A stretch of DNA of 45,830 bases. Origin: an uncultured Patescibacteria group bacterium (lineage in GTDB: Bacteria; Patescibacteriota; Minisyncoccia; Phycocordibacterales; UBA12088). The translations under genes were made by a program, and so were the position numbers. The notes under the pieces are model-generated. The model was not told the DNA's origin and did not search any database. It saw nothing but the letters and a program-made list of their open reading frames with translations. Of the stretch, positions 7,816 through 15,109 are shown in pieces (the stretch's first letter is position 1; each line of letters opens with the position of its first letter). Location of the stretch: NCBI GenBank assembly GCA_947259245.1, contig CAMYLP010000001.1:1-45830 (forward strand). Direction: 5' to 3'.

Positions 7816-8498
7816 ATCCGCAGTTTCGGTACCATGCTTAAGCCCCGATCATCTTCGGCGCAAAATCTCTGGATCAGTGAGCTGTTACGCTATCTTTAAA
7901 GGATGGCTGCTTCTAAGCCAACCTCCTGATTGTCACAGAAATTTCACCTCCTTAAGATGCACTGAGCATGGATTTAGGGACCTTAACTGGCGGTCTGGGC
8001 TGTTTCCCTTTCGAACAGTGGAGCTTAGCCCCCACGTTCTGACTGCCACGCTATTAACTACTGGTATTCGGAGTTTGATAGAAATGACGAGGTTTCCCCC
8101 TATTCATTTCTTCCAGTGCTCTACCCCCAGTAGGAACACATGACGCTAGTCCTAAAACTATTTCGGAGAGAACCAGCTATTGCGAAGTTCGATTAGCTTT
8201 TCACTCCTTACCACAAGTCATCCGAGCGTGTTGTACAGCGCAACGGTTCGGGCCTCCACGGCTTGTTACAGCCGCTTCACCCTGCTCATGGTAAGCTCAC
8301 TTCGCTTCGGGTCTTGCGCGTGCGACTATTTGTTCGCCCTATTCAGACTCGGTTTCCCTGTGCCTCCGGGGGTCTCCCCTTAGGCAGCCACATGCGCAAA
8401 CTCGCCGGCTCATTCTTCAATAGGCATGCCGTCAGGGTGTAAACACCCCTCCGACTCCTTGTAAGCATACGGTTTCAGATCTATTTCACTCCCCTCCC

Positions 8499-8544
<46 letters not shown>

Positions 8545-8812
8545 TTGAAGAGTATTTAGCCTTGGGTGTTAGTCCACCCGGATTCACGCCAGCTATTCGT
8601 GTCCGACGCTACTCAGGTACGACAGCAAGAGAGACGTAATTGTTTTCGTGTACGGGGCTATTACCCGCTGGGGCCACGCTTTCCAGCGTGTTCCACTAAC
8701 AATCACATTTTGTGACTCTCCTCGTTAAGAAGCTGTCGCCCTACAACCCCAACACCCGAAAGTGTTGGTTTGGGCTCCTTCCGTTTCGCTCGCCGCTACT
8801 CAGGAAATGCCA

Positions 8813-8861
8813 GGATTTTTTACCGTATTGACAAACATCGTCAACACGGTAAAAAATCCGT
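8813..8861 (-). repeat. Extra AT-rich hairpin in the 23S 5' domain
   Basis: GGATTTTTTACCGT and ACGGTAAAAAATCC, with GTTGAC/GTCAA segments nearer the loop, form a long hairpin where E. coli 23S has only a short loop. It is a small species-specific expansion segment or mini-IVS. Confidence 0.6.
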
Positions 8862-9093
8862 ATATTGGTCTCTATTCCTCTAGGTACTAAGATGTTTCAA
8901 TTCCCTAGGTATACTCTCGAACGCAAGGTTCGAGTGACCGAGGTCTACTCGGCCGGGTTTCCCCATTCAGATATCTCCGGATCAAAGGTTGCTAGACACC
9001 TCCCCGAAGCTTTACGCAGTCGTGCCACGTCTTTCATCGCCTCTTCAAGCCAAGGCATCCACCATATGCCCTTAGGTCTCCTGTTAGGAAACC

Positions 9094-9453
9094 TAACAAC
9101 CGCTTCACATACATCGGTGATTTAACGATGTACGCGTGTTGTGTCTGGCACGCTAAACGCTAACGCTACCAGACAGGTGTATGCTATTTCCTTCTTGCTG
9201 CTCCGAAGAACCTCAAGAAGAAGTTTGCTTGCGTTCGTAAGCACCACGCTTACGAACTTACCCGCTATTCTGTTGTCAAAGTTCTATCGTGCAACCGTTT
9301 GCTCTCCTTGCTTCCCCGTTTCAACACTCATACCTGAGTACTGTTCCGAGAAGTAAAAAACCGCCTTCGAGCGGTTCGGATGGGCACATGAAACAGCCCG
9401 GCTATCCGTTCCGCAAAACTTTTGAACTCATAATGCTCCCCATAGGTGAAAGA
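9094..9453 (-). promoter_or_regulatory. Transcribed leader of the 23S-5S operon
   Basis: About 350 nt between the promoter and the 23S 5' end, with no coding region. It holds a boxA-like antitermination motif (minus GAACTTTGACAA, plus 9273-9284), a 10-bp hairpin GTTCGTAAGC/GCTTACGAAC (about 9233-9257), a TGTCTGG/CCAGACA stem (about 9140-9176) and an ACATCG/CGATGT stem (about 9112-9130). A terminator-like hairpin lies near its start. The motifs resemble a 16S-23S spacer that has become a stand-alone leader. Confidence 0.6.
9354..9376 (-). terminator. Terminator-like hairpin within the rRNA leader
   Basis: On the minus strand, AACCGC-TCGAAG-GCGGTT is followed by a run of T residues, about 70-90 nt after the predicted start. 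A factor-independent terminator between an rRNA promoter and the 23S implies attenuation overcome by antitermination, or a decoy. Confidence 0.55.
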
Positions 9454-9481
9454 AGTATATAGGAGTATGGGTGCTTGTCAA
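9454..9481 (-). promoter_or_regulatory. Promoter of the 23S-5S operon
   Basis: Minus-strand TTGACA (9476-9481), 16-base spacer, TATACT (9454-9459): near-consensus sigma-70 type, facing the 23S gene. It shows the 23S is transcribed independently of 16S. Confidence 0.75.
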
Positions 9482-9562
9482 CTCCCGCCGCCTTGTGGGT
9501 ATGCTGTGGATAGCTATGAAACAGCTCGTATTTGCGCCTCATACTACTGCGTATGGGTGAGC

Positions 9563-9591
9563 TTGACAAATGGCACAATATGAATTACAAT
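9563..9591 (+). promoter_or_regulatory. Strong promoter of the orphan structured RNA
   Basis: TTGACA (9563-9568), exact 17-base spacer, TACAAT (9586-9591). Transcription should start near 9598. No ORF with a ribosome binding site follows before the terminator. Confidence 0.8.
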
Positions 9592-9597
9592 CCCACA

Positions 9598-9785
9598 AGT
9601 TTTATAGGTGCCAATGCCACAGTGCTTCGGGATATGTCGGGAATACCCCACCCAACTAGTAGCGCCTGCGTATGTCGGCGATCTCTCGTGCAGCACCATT
9701 GGCATAGTGAGGGCAGTGCCCTCACGCGCTGGGTTTTCCCCACCCAGCTGTGCCGGTCCGATTATGGGCCGGCACTTTTATTTTA
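9598..9785 (+). ncRNA. Orphan structured non-coding RNA, about 185 nt
   Basis: Bounded by a near-consensus promoter and an intrinsic terminator. The 5' domain is closed by TGCCAATG pairing with CATTGGCA plus GTGCT/AGCAC and encloses a multi-branched region (GGG...CCC and CGCC...GGCG hairpins). Then come a perfect GTGAGGGC-AGT-GCCCTCAC hairpin, a perfect GCTGGGT/ACCCAGC hairpin, and the terminator stem. I looked for tmRNA, RNase P, SRP and 6S hallmarks and found none. The track's plus-strand ORFs here lack ribosome binding sites and run through the hairpins and terminator. A new small RNA class or a very diverged known one. Confidence 0.6.
9750..9785 (+). terminator. Intrinsic terminator of the orphan RNA
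   Basis: GTGCCGG / CCGGCAC 7-bp stem (extended by further pairs) followed by TTTTATTTTAT, just before the convergent gene 9799-10413. Confidence 0.85.
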
Positions 9786-9798
9786 TACACGACCATCA

Positions 9799-10413
9799 CT
9801 ACGCAGCGGCGATCCGCCTGACGACGGCTGTGTGTGGAAAATCCATGACATCACGAACGAGCTTGTCTCGTACGCGTCTGCGGTATTTGTAGTCTGCAGT
9901 ATTCAATACTGCATATCGTATTTCCTGACCGCACTCAGCTTCCAAGAGTGACACGGCGTTCTTGAGTGCTGTCTCACTCAAACGATCGCCCACTACGAGC
10001 ATGTCGATACCTCGATCCTTTTCACCTATGAGGTGCCCCGTGAGCACGAGCAGTTTGATGGTCCCAGCACCACGTATACGTTTGCGCACATCGCTACCTG
10101 AAACAACAAGTGTCTTTCGTAGGAATGCGGTGAGCGCGTCCTGGTACGGATACTTTGCGCTCAGTACCCAACCGATGGTTTTTCGCTTCTTCATCTTCTT
10201 GCTGCCCGGGCGTACCACTTCCTTATAGAACGTTTTTCTTTGAATGATACCCGCACGTGCAAGCGCGGCGAGTTCTCTGCTTGCGGTATCCGGGGTCACG
10301 CGGGCCCGTGAGACCACGCCATCTCTGTCATACACGACATCCGGATTGAAGGCGAACAGCCGGAGGAGCTTTACTCGTGCCGGAGAGCCAAAGAGTTTAC
10401 TTAAATACTCCAT
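9799..10413 (-). CDS. Winged-helix DNA-binding protein with nucleotidyltransferase-like domain
   Basis: 204 residues. Residues 1-60 form a winged-helix: LFGSPARVKLLRLFAFNP, then TPDTASRELAALARAGII as recognition helix and wing. After a basic linker, residues about 110-190 resemble an MNT-type minimal nucleotidyltransferase (GIDMLVVGDRLSETAL, then EIRYAVLNTADYKYR). The usual GS...DxD catalytic pattern is only partly present (DRGID), so activity is uncertain. Such HTH-NTase fusions are familiar in Patescibacteria, with unknown targets. ATG 10413 has TACAAT (10422-10427) 8 bases upstream, so it is probably leaderless. It converges on the orphan RNA, so a regulatory link is possible but unproven. 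Confidence 0.7.
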   Translation of the reverse strand: MEYLSKLFGSPARVKLLRLFAFNPDVVYDRDGVVSRARVTPDTASRELAALARAGIIQRKTFYKEVVRPGSKKMKKRKTIGWVLSAKYPYQDALTAFLRKTLVVSGSDVRKRIRGAGTIKLLVLTGHLIGEKDRGIDMLVVGDRLSETALKNAVSLLEAECGQEIRYAVLNTADYKYRRRVRDKLVRDVMDFPHTAVVRRIAAA

Positions 10414-10494
10414 AAAATGGCATTGTACCGCTAAGCACGTGGGCTGAACAGTTGACGAGTCCCCGCCAAAGAGTGCTGCCAGACCACAATTTTA

Positions 10495-10522
10495 TTGCAG
10501 CTGTAGTGAATGTTGTTATAAT
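10495..10522 (+). promoter_or_regulatory. Extended -10 promoter for microprotein 10555-10695
   Basis: TTGCAG (10495-10500), 16-base spacer ending in TGT, TATAAT (10517-10522). Start expected near 10529. Confidence 0.75.
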
Positions 10523-10554
10523 GTGGTCGGATACCAACCACAGGACACGTTACC

Positions 10555-10695
10555 ATGACATGGTTCTTCGTTGTGACTATTTTGTTGATAGTTGGATTTA
10601 TACCTATCGTTATGAGGATACAGCGGAACAGTAACGCCGAAAGCGAATTGCTCAACGACTACAACGACTGGCACCCGAGCGAACGAGAGCACTGA
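10555..10695 (+). CDS. 46-residue single-TM microprotein
   Basis: Missed by the track because of its length. ATG 10555 follows an AGGA-type ribosome binding site. The product starts MTWFFVVTILLIVGFIPIVM, a clear membrane helix, then a polar charged tail (RIQRNSNAESELL...PSEREH). It has its own extended -10 promoter and a terminator 25 bases past the stop, so it is a complete monocistronic unit between the HTH-NTase gene and rplL. Function unknown. Confidence 0.7.
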   Translation: MTWFFVVTILLIVGFIPIVMRIQRNSNAESELLNDYNDWHPSEREH

Positions 10696-10716
10696 CACGC
10701 CTTCACACTCAACAAC

Positions 10717-10741
10717 AAAACCCCGTATGTACGGGGTTTTT
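10717..10741. terminator. Bidirectional terminator between microprotein gene and rplL
   Basis: CCCCGTAC-type 16-base palindrome (10721-10736) with A-run before and T-run after, so it can end both the plus-strand microprotein transcript and the minus-strand rplJ-rplL transcript. Confidence 0.85.
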
Positions 10742-10759
10742 GTGTAGTGGAATCCGAAC

Positions 10760-11278
10760 TTACTTGAGCTCCACTGAACCACCTGCCTCTTCGATCTTTG
10801 CCTTGATCTCTTCTGCTTCCTCCTTTGGTACGTTCTCCTTGAGTGGAGAAGGTGCGCCATCGACCATATCCTTCGCCTCCTTGAGGCCAAGGCCGAGTAC
10901 CTCCTTCACCACCTTGATGACGGCGATCTTGGCACCACCTGCTTCGGTGAGCTCGACCGTGAAGGCAGACTTCTCTTCCTCCTCTGCCCCACCCGTGGCT
11001 GCCCCCGGTGCAGCGACTGCAACTGCCGCTGCGGAAACGTCAAACTTCTTTTCGAGAACTTTCACGAGCTCGTGAAGCTCGAGGACACTCATCTTCTCTA
11101 CCTCCTCAACGAGCTTTTTGAACTTCTTAGGAACCTCCACTTCCTCACCAGCATCATCTGCTGCATCGGCTGCAGGAGCTTTTCCTTTTTTCTCCTCTGC
11201 AGGAGCTACTTCCTCTTTTGTCTCCTCTGTTGGAGCATCTGTTGACTCTTGCTCCTTCTTTTCTTCTTTGTCTGACAT
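10760..11278 (-). CDS. rplL: Ribosomal protein L7/L12 with long charged N-terminal extension
   Basis: Forms the flexible stalk that recruits translation GTPases. The C-terminal domain is typical ([22 protein letters not shown], then [14 protein letters not shown]). The N-terminal dimerisation helices ([17 protein letters not shown]) and an Ala/Gly hinge precede it. At 172 residues it is about 50 longer than usual: residues 1-50 are a Glu/Lys/Ala-rich tract ([19 protein letters not shown]) before the dimerisation domain. ATG 11278; downstream of rplJ by 31 bases, same operon. The extension is intrinsically disordered-looking; its role is unknown. Confidence 0.95.
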   Translation of the reverse strand: MSDKEEKKEQESTDAPTEETKEEVAPAEEKKGKAPAADAADDAGEEVEVPKKFKKLVEEVEKMSVLELHELVKVLEKKFDVSAAAVAVAAPGAATGGAEEEEKSAFTVELTEAGGAKIAVIKVVKEVLGLGLKEAKDMVDGAPSPLKENVPKEEAEEIKAKIEEAGGSVELK

Positions 11279-11309
11279 AGTAATGATTCTAAAACTAATA
11301 CGATGCAGC

Positions 11310-11807
11310 TTACGCTGCCGCTTCCTTCTTCTGTGCGACTTGGTCGAGTGCCATCACCAGACCTTGTATCGGCGAGTTGATGACATTCACGAACTGTGCG
11401 TACAGTGTCTGCTGTGACGGGATAGATGCTATCTCGCTCATCTCTGCTGCGCTCATGTAGCGCCCTTCAAAGATACCACCGAGTATGAGAACCTTGTCCT
11501 TCTCACTCTTCACAAACTCCTGTACCTCACGGGCAGGTGTCACCATGTCCTCTCCCCAGGCAAGCGCAAGCTCGCCTTCGAACGGAGGCTGGTCGCCCTC
11601 GTACCCCTTGGCCTCAAGCGCACGTTTGATGAGGGTCTTTTTTGCTACGTAGTAGCTCACACCCTCCTCGCGCAGCTTGCGACGCATGCTTTGTGTCTCT
11701 TCCACGGGAAGTCCCTTGGCGTACACAAAGACGACAGAGTTCGCTTCATCGAGTGCGCTTTCCACTTTTGCGAATACTTCTTTCTTCTTGTCTTTCGTAA
11801 GGGCCAT
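11310..11807 (-). CDS. rplJ: Ribosomal protein L10
   Basis: Anchors the L7/L12 stalk to 23S rRNA. 165 residues, normal length: N-terminal rRNA-binding domain ([17 protein letters not shown], then [24 protein letters not shown]) and a C-terminal helix that binds L12 dimers. First gene of the rplJ-rplL operon. There is no Shine-Dalgarno; ATG follows a hairpin and an AT-rich stretch. Probably autoregulated through the leader upstream. Confidence 0.95.
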   Translation of the reverse strand: MALTKDKKKEVFAKVESALDEANSVVFVYAKGLPVEETQSMRRKLREEGVSYYVAKKTLIKRALEAKGYEGDQPPFEGELALAWGEDMVTPAREVQEFVKSEKDKVLILGGIFEGRYMSAAEMSEIASIPSQQTLYAQFVNVINSPIQGLVMALDQVAQKKEAAA

Positions 11808-11945
11808 AAATAAAATAGCCTAATTGAACAATTAGGCACCGAAGTCATCCCGCGATCGACCCCTGCAAGATGTGAGTTTTGACCTAAGCTGGGTGTTCTT
11901 TTAACTGAAACCCTGTGTTTCAGCCCAACCGTCTTCGGTGCTATG
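11808..11945 (-). promoter_or_regulatory. L10 leader (autoregulatory rplJ leader)
   Basis: About 138-nt leader. CACCGAAG pairs with CTTCGGTG to enclose a multibranch containing CTGAAAC/GTTTCAG and GGGTGTTC-like arms, matching the general plan of L10-binding leaders. Directly before rplJ is a perfect hairpin GCCTAATTG-TT-CAATTAGGC followed by TATTTTATTT, a possible attenuator or translation switch. Confidence 0.65.
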
Positions 11946-11951
11946 GAGAGC

Positions 11952-11980
11952 ACTATACGGGAGTGTGGTACTGAATGCAA
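11952..11980 (-). promoter_or_regulatory. rplJ-rplL promoter
   Basis: TTGCAT (11975-11980), 17-base spacer, TATAGT (11952-11957) on the minus strand. The -35 lies just beyond the stop of the upstream microprotein gene. Confidence 0.75.
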
Positions 11981-11983
11981 GCC

Positions 11984-12127
11984 CTAGCGCCCTTCGAGGA
12001 CACCTGCTGGCATGCTACGTGAATTGTCGATGTGAGAGACAACGGCTGCCACAGCAAAGGAGACCATGAGGATGCTGATGAAGCCAATGGCGAGGCGGAA
12101 AAAGTGCTTGTTGAAGAGATTCTTCAT
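11984..12127 (-). CDS. 47-residue single-TM microprotein upstream of rplJ
   Basis: The track's 82-codon ORF runs through a terminator hairpin. The better start is ATG 12127: a promoter TTGCGT-16-TATGCT (12162-12135) puts the -10 7 bases before it, giving a leaderless message. The product starts MKNLFNKHFFRLAIGF with a basic N-terminus, one hydrophobic helix to about residue 30, and a short polar tail. Its position before L10 suggests SecE, but the conserved SecE Trp-Pro segment is absent, so I do not call it SecE. Confidence 0.5.
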   Translation of the reverse strand: MKNLFNKHFFRLAIGFISILMVSFAVAAVVSHIDNSRSMPAGVLEGR

Positions 12128-12134
12128 GTAGAGA

Positions 12135-12162
12135 AGCATAGCAGAGGAACACTGGCACGCAA
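12135..12162 (-). promoter_or_regulatory. Promoter of microprotein 11984-12127
   Basis: Minus-strand TTGCGT (12157-12162), 16-base spacer, TATGCT (12135-12140). Confidence 0.5.
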
Positions 12163-12176
12163 CCACACATATACAA

Positions 12177-12204
12177 CAAAACCCCCGCGGGTGCGGGGGT
12201 TTGT
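12177..12204. terminator. GC-rich hairpin terminator
   Basis: AACCCCCGC-GGGT-GCGGGGGTT followed on the minus strand by TTTTGTTG. Second of two tandem terminators after the surface-protein gene. Confidence 0.75.
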
Positions 12205-12247
12205 CTATGGTAGAGGTCGGACCTCTGTCCATCCCTGCCCCAGACGC

Positions 12248-12278
12248 AACAAACCGCCCCGAAGGGCGGTTTGTTGTT
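12248..12278. terminator. Terminator after the surface-protein gene
   Basis: 12-bp perfect hairpin AACAAACCGCCC-CGAA-GGGCGGTTTGTT, 36 bases past the stop of gene 12314-14374. Tandem terminators suggest a strongly transcribed gene. Confidence 0.8.
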
Positions 12279-12313
12279 GACTAGACTTGAGAATCTAGAC
12301 CATCATCCTAAAC

Positions 12314-14374
12314 TTAAGCGTTAAGGAAGAGGTTGTCGGTCTCAAAGTCTTCATCTGGGCTAGCCGTGTGGATTGTTCCGTACGGAGTAGCCGCAGTCGC
12401 GCCGTACTCAACGGTGTTGAGCTGTGCACGATAGAAGTCATCGCTGGAAGGATTCACGGTGATTGTAAGCGTGAATGTCTCAGTATCACCTGAGTCAATG
12501 CGGTACGCATCACCCTCCTTCGTGGCTGTTGACGTGATAGCTGCATTTGCTGCTGCAGTTTCAGTTGTTGAAGCAACACCTGCGCCATCCTCTACGACGA
12601 ACGCAAAGACATCTGTGGTCGTTGCACTTACGTAGAATGTGTCGTCAAACGCTGTGAGATCGAACTTGATTTCGAAGTCACCAACGTCGTTGTCGTTGTT
12701 GTCACCAGCGGTCTTGGTCTCATCGACAGAAACAATTTCTGCGAAGATACCTTCACTGTAGAGTTGGTGCAACTCACCGATGGCTGAACCTGTGAGATCA
12801 TTAGCAAGAATGTCATCACCGCCTTCGGCAACAATATTCTTCACTTCTTGACCTGCACCACCGCGGAGCTCTGCCATAATGGTTTCGCCCTCAGCGTATG
12901 CTACGCCGTTGTTGTTAGAAGCGAAGTCAACAACAACCTTAACGGTCACACCACTGTCCTCGTCGATGACAGGGCGGTCACCACTTTCGATCTCGAATGT
13001 GGTTGTAGCGTTCGTAGTACCTCCACCAACGGTGGTGTAGTCATTGAACTCCTCACCGTTAATCTCAAGACTTACATCTGAGACAACGGCATCAAAGTTG
13101 GCTGTGCCAACTGTGAAGAAGACAGGAATCTCGCGAAGCTCAATGTCATTGCCCTCGGCATCAAGCTCGAAGACAAGAATTGTGACGTCATCAGTCTGGT
13201 TGTCAGTTTCAACCTTGATGATGCTTGAGTCAGGATTGCTGCTGTCGAGTGAAACCTTGAGTTCATCGTCAGCACCTGCACCCTCTGTGTCGAAGGTACG
13301 CTTGTCACCTGCTGCGTCGCTACCAGTGTACTGGTCGATACCAGCACCATCGATTGCGCGAACACCGTTTGCAGGAATGTTGACAGTCCATGTCTCACCT
13401 TCCTCATCTGTGTCGAGGTTGCCAAGCGTGGTAACGCTCACGAAGAGGTCTGCACGGTCATCCTCATCAACAGCTTCGCTGAGGCCACTGAAGCGCATCT
13501 GCCAGACATTGCCGGCGAGGTCGTTCCAGTCATCTTCATCGTCAGCATTCTCCTCGGCGATCATGTCGTCGCCAAGCCAGAGCTGTGCTGCGTCAAAGGT
13601 GTCCCATGGGTCGGTTGAAGCACCGGCACCAAGTGAGGTCTGCTCGAAGTTGACATCAACGCGGCGAATGGAGATATCACCATCCTCTACGTCGAAGTCC
13701 CAACCTGCGACTGCAACCTCATCTTCGTTCTCTGCTACATCGACACCTGAAGGTGAGCCCTTACGGTCGAAGTCTTCAAGTGAAGCCTCGGTGTCGGACA
13801 TACTCACATCATCGTCCATGTCCATGTCGTCGTCATCGTCCATGTCTGGAAGATCTGGGACGTCTGGCATGTCGTCTGCAGCGCAGAGGGTGTTTGCCTT
13901 TGCGCGGGTTGATGCGCCGAAGTAACCGGTACCTGCGGTAAGACCAAGCGGTGCGAGAATTTCAGAAGCGAAAGCCTCTTGCATCGCTGCTACTGCGGAA
14001 GCTGTACGCGAACCGAAGTAGTCGGTCTCACTGCCAGGAGCACCTGCACCTGAAGCTGAGACTGTGAAGCCATTGCCATTCAAAAGCTTCTGAAGGTCCA
14101 TCACATCAGCACCGGTGTCACCGACTGAAAGATTGCGGGTAAAGTTACAGGACATTGAAGCAGCTGGTGCCTCGTCATCCTGACCTGAGAGAACTGCGCG
14201 AGCTTCATCTGCTTTGTCCTCGGGGATAACCTCGAGAGCGATGAAGAGCTCAACGAGCTCTGAAAGGGTGATAGCGTGCGCGCGCTCTGCTGCGAAAGCA
14301 AAAGCGAGACCCGCCATCATTGCTACGCCGACCAAGCCGGCTGCAATTTTATTGAGTGTTAACTCTTTTGTCAT
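12314..14374 (-). CDS. Large acidic exported surface protein with peptidoglycan-binding domain (S-layer candidate)
   Basis: About 686 residues. Signal peptide: KELTLNKIAAGLVGVAMMAG...AHA. A PGB_1-like peptidoglycan-binding domain spans about residues 75-165 (RNLSVGDTGADVMDLQKLL, then GYFGASTRAKANTLC). An Asp-rich linker (DMDDDDDMDMDDD) and about 480 residues of beta-rich Thr/Asp/Gly sequence follow. Very low pI, few Lys. The architecture fits an abundant cell-surface or S-layer protein tethered to peptidoglycan; Ca2+ binding is inferred. The track's GTG start (14395) adds 7 residues; ATG 14374 is preferred, with GAGG 15 bases upstream. It has a 735-base upstream gap and tandem terminators. 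No sortase motif or second TM. Confidence 0.75.
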   Translation of the reverse strand: MTKELTLNKIAAGLVGVAMMAGLAFAFAAERAHAITLSELVELFIALEVIPEDKADEARAVLSGQDDEAPAASMSCNFTRNLSVGDTGADVMDLQKLLNGNGFTVSASGAGAPGSETDYFGSRTASAVAAMQEAFASEILAPLGLTAGTGYFGASTRAKANTLCAADDMPDVPDLPDMDDDDDMDMDDDVSMSDTEASLEDFDRKGSPSGVDVAENEDEVAVAGWDFDVEDGDISIRRVDVNFEQTSLGAGASTDPWDTFDAAQLWLGDDMIAEENADDEDDWNDLAGNVWQMRFSGLSEAVDEDDRADLFVSVTTLGNLDTDEEGETWTVNIPANGVRAIDGAGIDQYTGSDAAGDKRTFDTEGAGADDELKVSLDSSNPDSSIIKVETDNQTDDVTILVFELDAEGNDIELREIPVFFTVGTANFDAVVSDVSLEINGEEFNDYTTVGGGTTNATTTFEIESGDRPVIDEDSGVTVKVVVDFASNNNGVAYAEGETIMAELRGGAGQEVKNIVAEGGDDILANDLTGSAIGELHQLYSEGIFAEIVSVDETKTAGDNNDNDVGDFEIKFDLTAFDDTFYVSATTTDVFAFVVEDGAGVASTTETAAANAAITSTATKEGDAYRIDSGDTETFTLTITVNPSSDDFYRAQLNTVEYGATAATPYGTIHTASPDEDFETDNLFLNA

Positions 14375-15109
14375 ATTTACTAATTTTATCCTCACCTAGG
14401 AGCGAATTACTTTATAAAGCTAGTAAGCTCTTTGGCTGGATCGTGCGATGAAGCGTTGTGGGTATCGACTACCCCGCTCCATCGACACGTGGTTATTAAT
14501 CTGGCCCCTCTCCCCGCCCACTACTAAAGGTTGCGGCGGGCGAGTGTGTTTGCCGTGTGACAAACGCGAAGGCCCTGACTATACCAACTATAAGTTCCTA
14601 TACATAGAATTTCGACCCTCCATATATAAGAAGTTGGCGACAAGAATATTGGTCTGTGTATCTGGTGGTTCGTGCGAGCCGTTGCCCCACATGCATGCGC
14701 GGGGTCAGGACGAGGTCGTGCAGAAACGTAACGTTCTACTCTGTATGTACGTTCTACCGTATATGCAATTGTCAAAGAGCTGTCTCGTGCACCCATCCCA
14801 GTCAAGCAGCGACTGTCGTGGAGCTATAAACAATAAAGCCCGTCACGACAGGTTCAGACATATTATAGTGTGAAAATAGCGCGTAACGCAAACAAAAATG
14901 TGGATAAATCCAGACATCTAACGGTGCGTCAACATGCTCTATTCACCATGCCTTTCCCAGCATGCCGTATGTTGTTGCATATACACACAAAACAAGCGGC
15001 AGCTTCCTGCGTATTGAGACGCTAGGGATCGCGTCTCCTTACGACCATATAGAGTTAAAACGCATATAACACATACTGTCAACAGTGGACGCCGTGTGTT
15101 TCACTCGAA
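14375..15109. other. Long intergenic region upstream of the surface-protein gene
   Basis: 735 bases with no convincing gene. The 141-codon plus ORF (14448-14873) is low-complexity in composition and has no ribosome binding site. Visible features: minus-strand TTGACA (near 14772-14777), the direct repeat GTAGAACGT twice 19 bases apart (about 14731-14758), and a GAGACGC/GCGTCTC hairpin near 15018-15040. It probably holds the promoter and long leader of the surface-protein gene. Confidence 0.45.

Noticed and set aside
9094-9798. 16S rRNA upstream of 23S
   Set aside because: No 16S sequence is seen; the space holds a leader, a promoter and the orphan RNA.
11984-12127. SecE call for the microprotein upstream of rplJ
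   Set aside because: Position and size fit, but the conserved SecE Trp-Pro segment and KKVxWP-type motif are absent.
14448-14873. 141-codon plus-strand ORF upstream of the surface-protein gene
   Set aside because: No ribosome binding site, Cys- and Arg-rich shadow-like composition, no domain.
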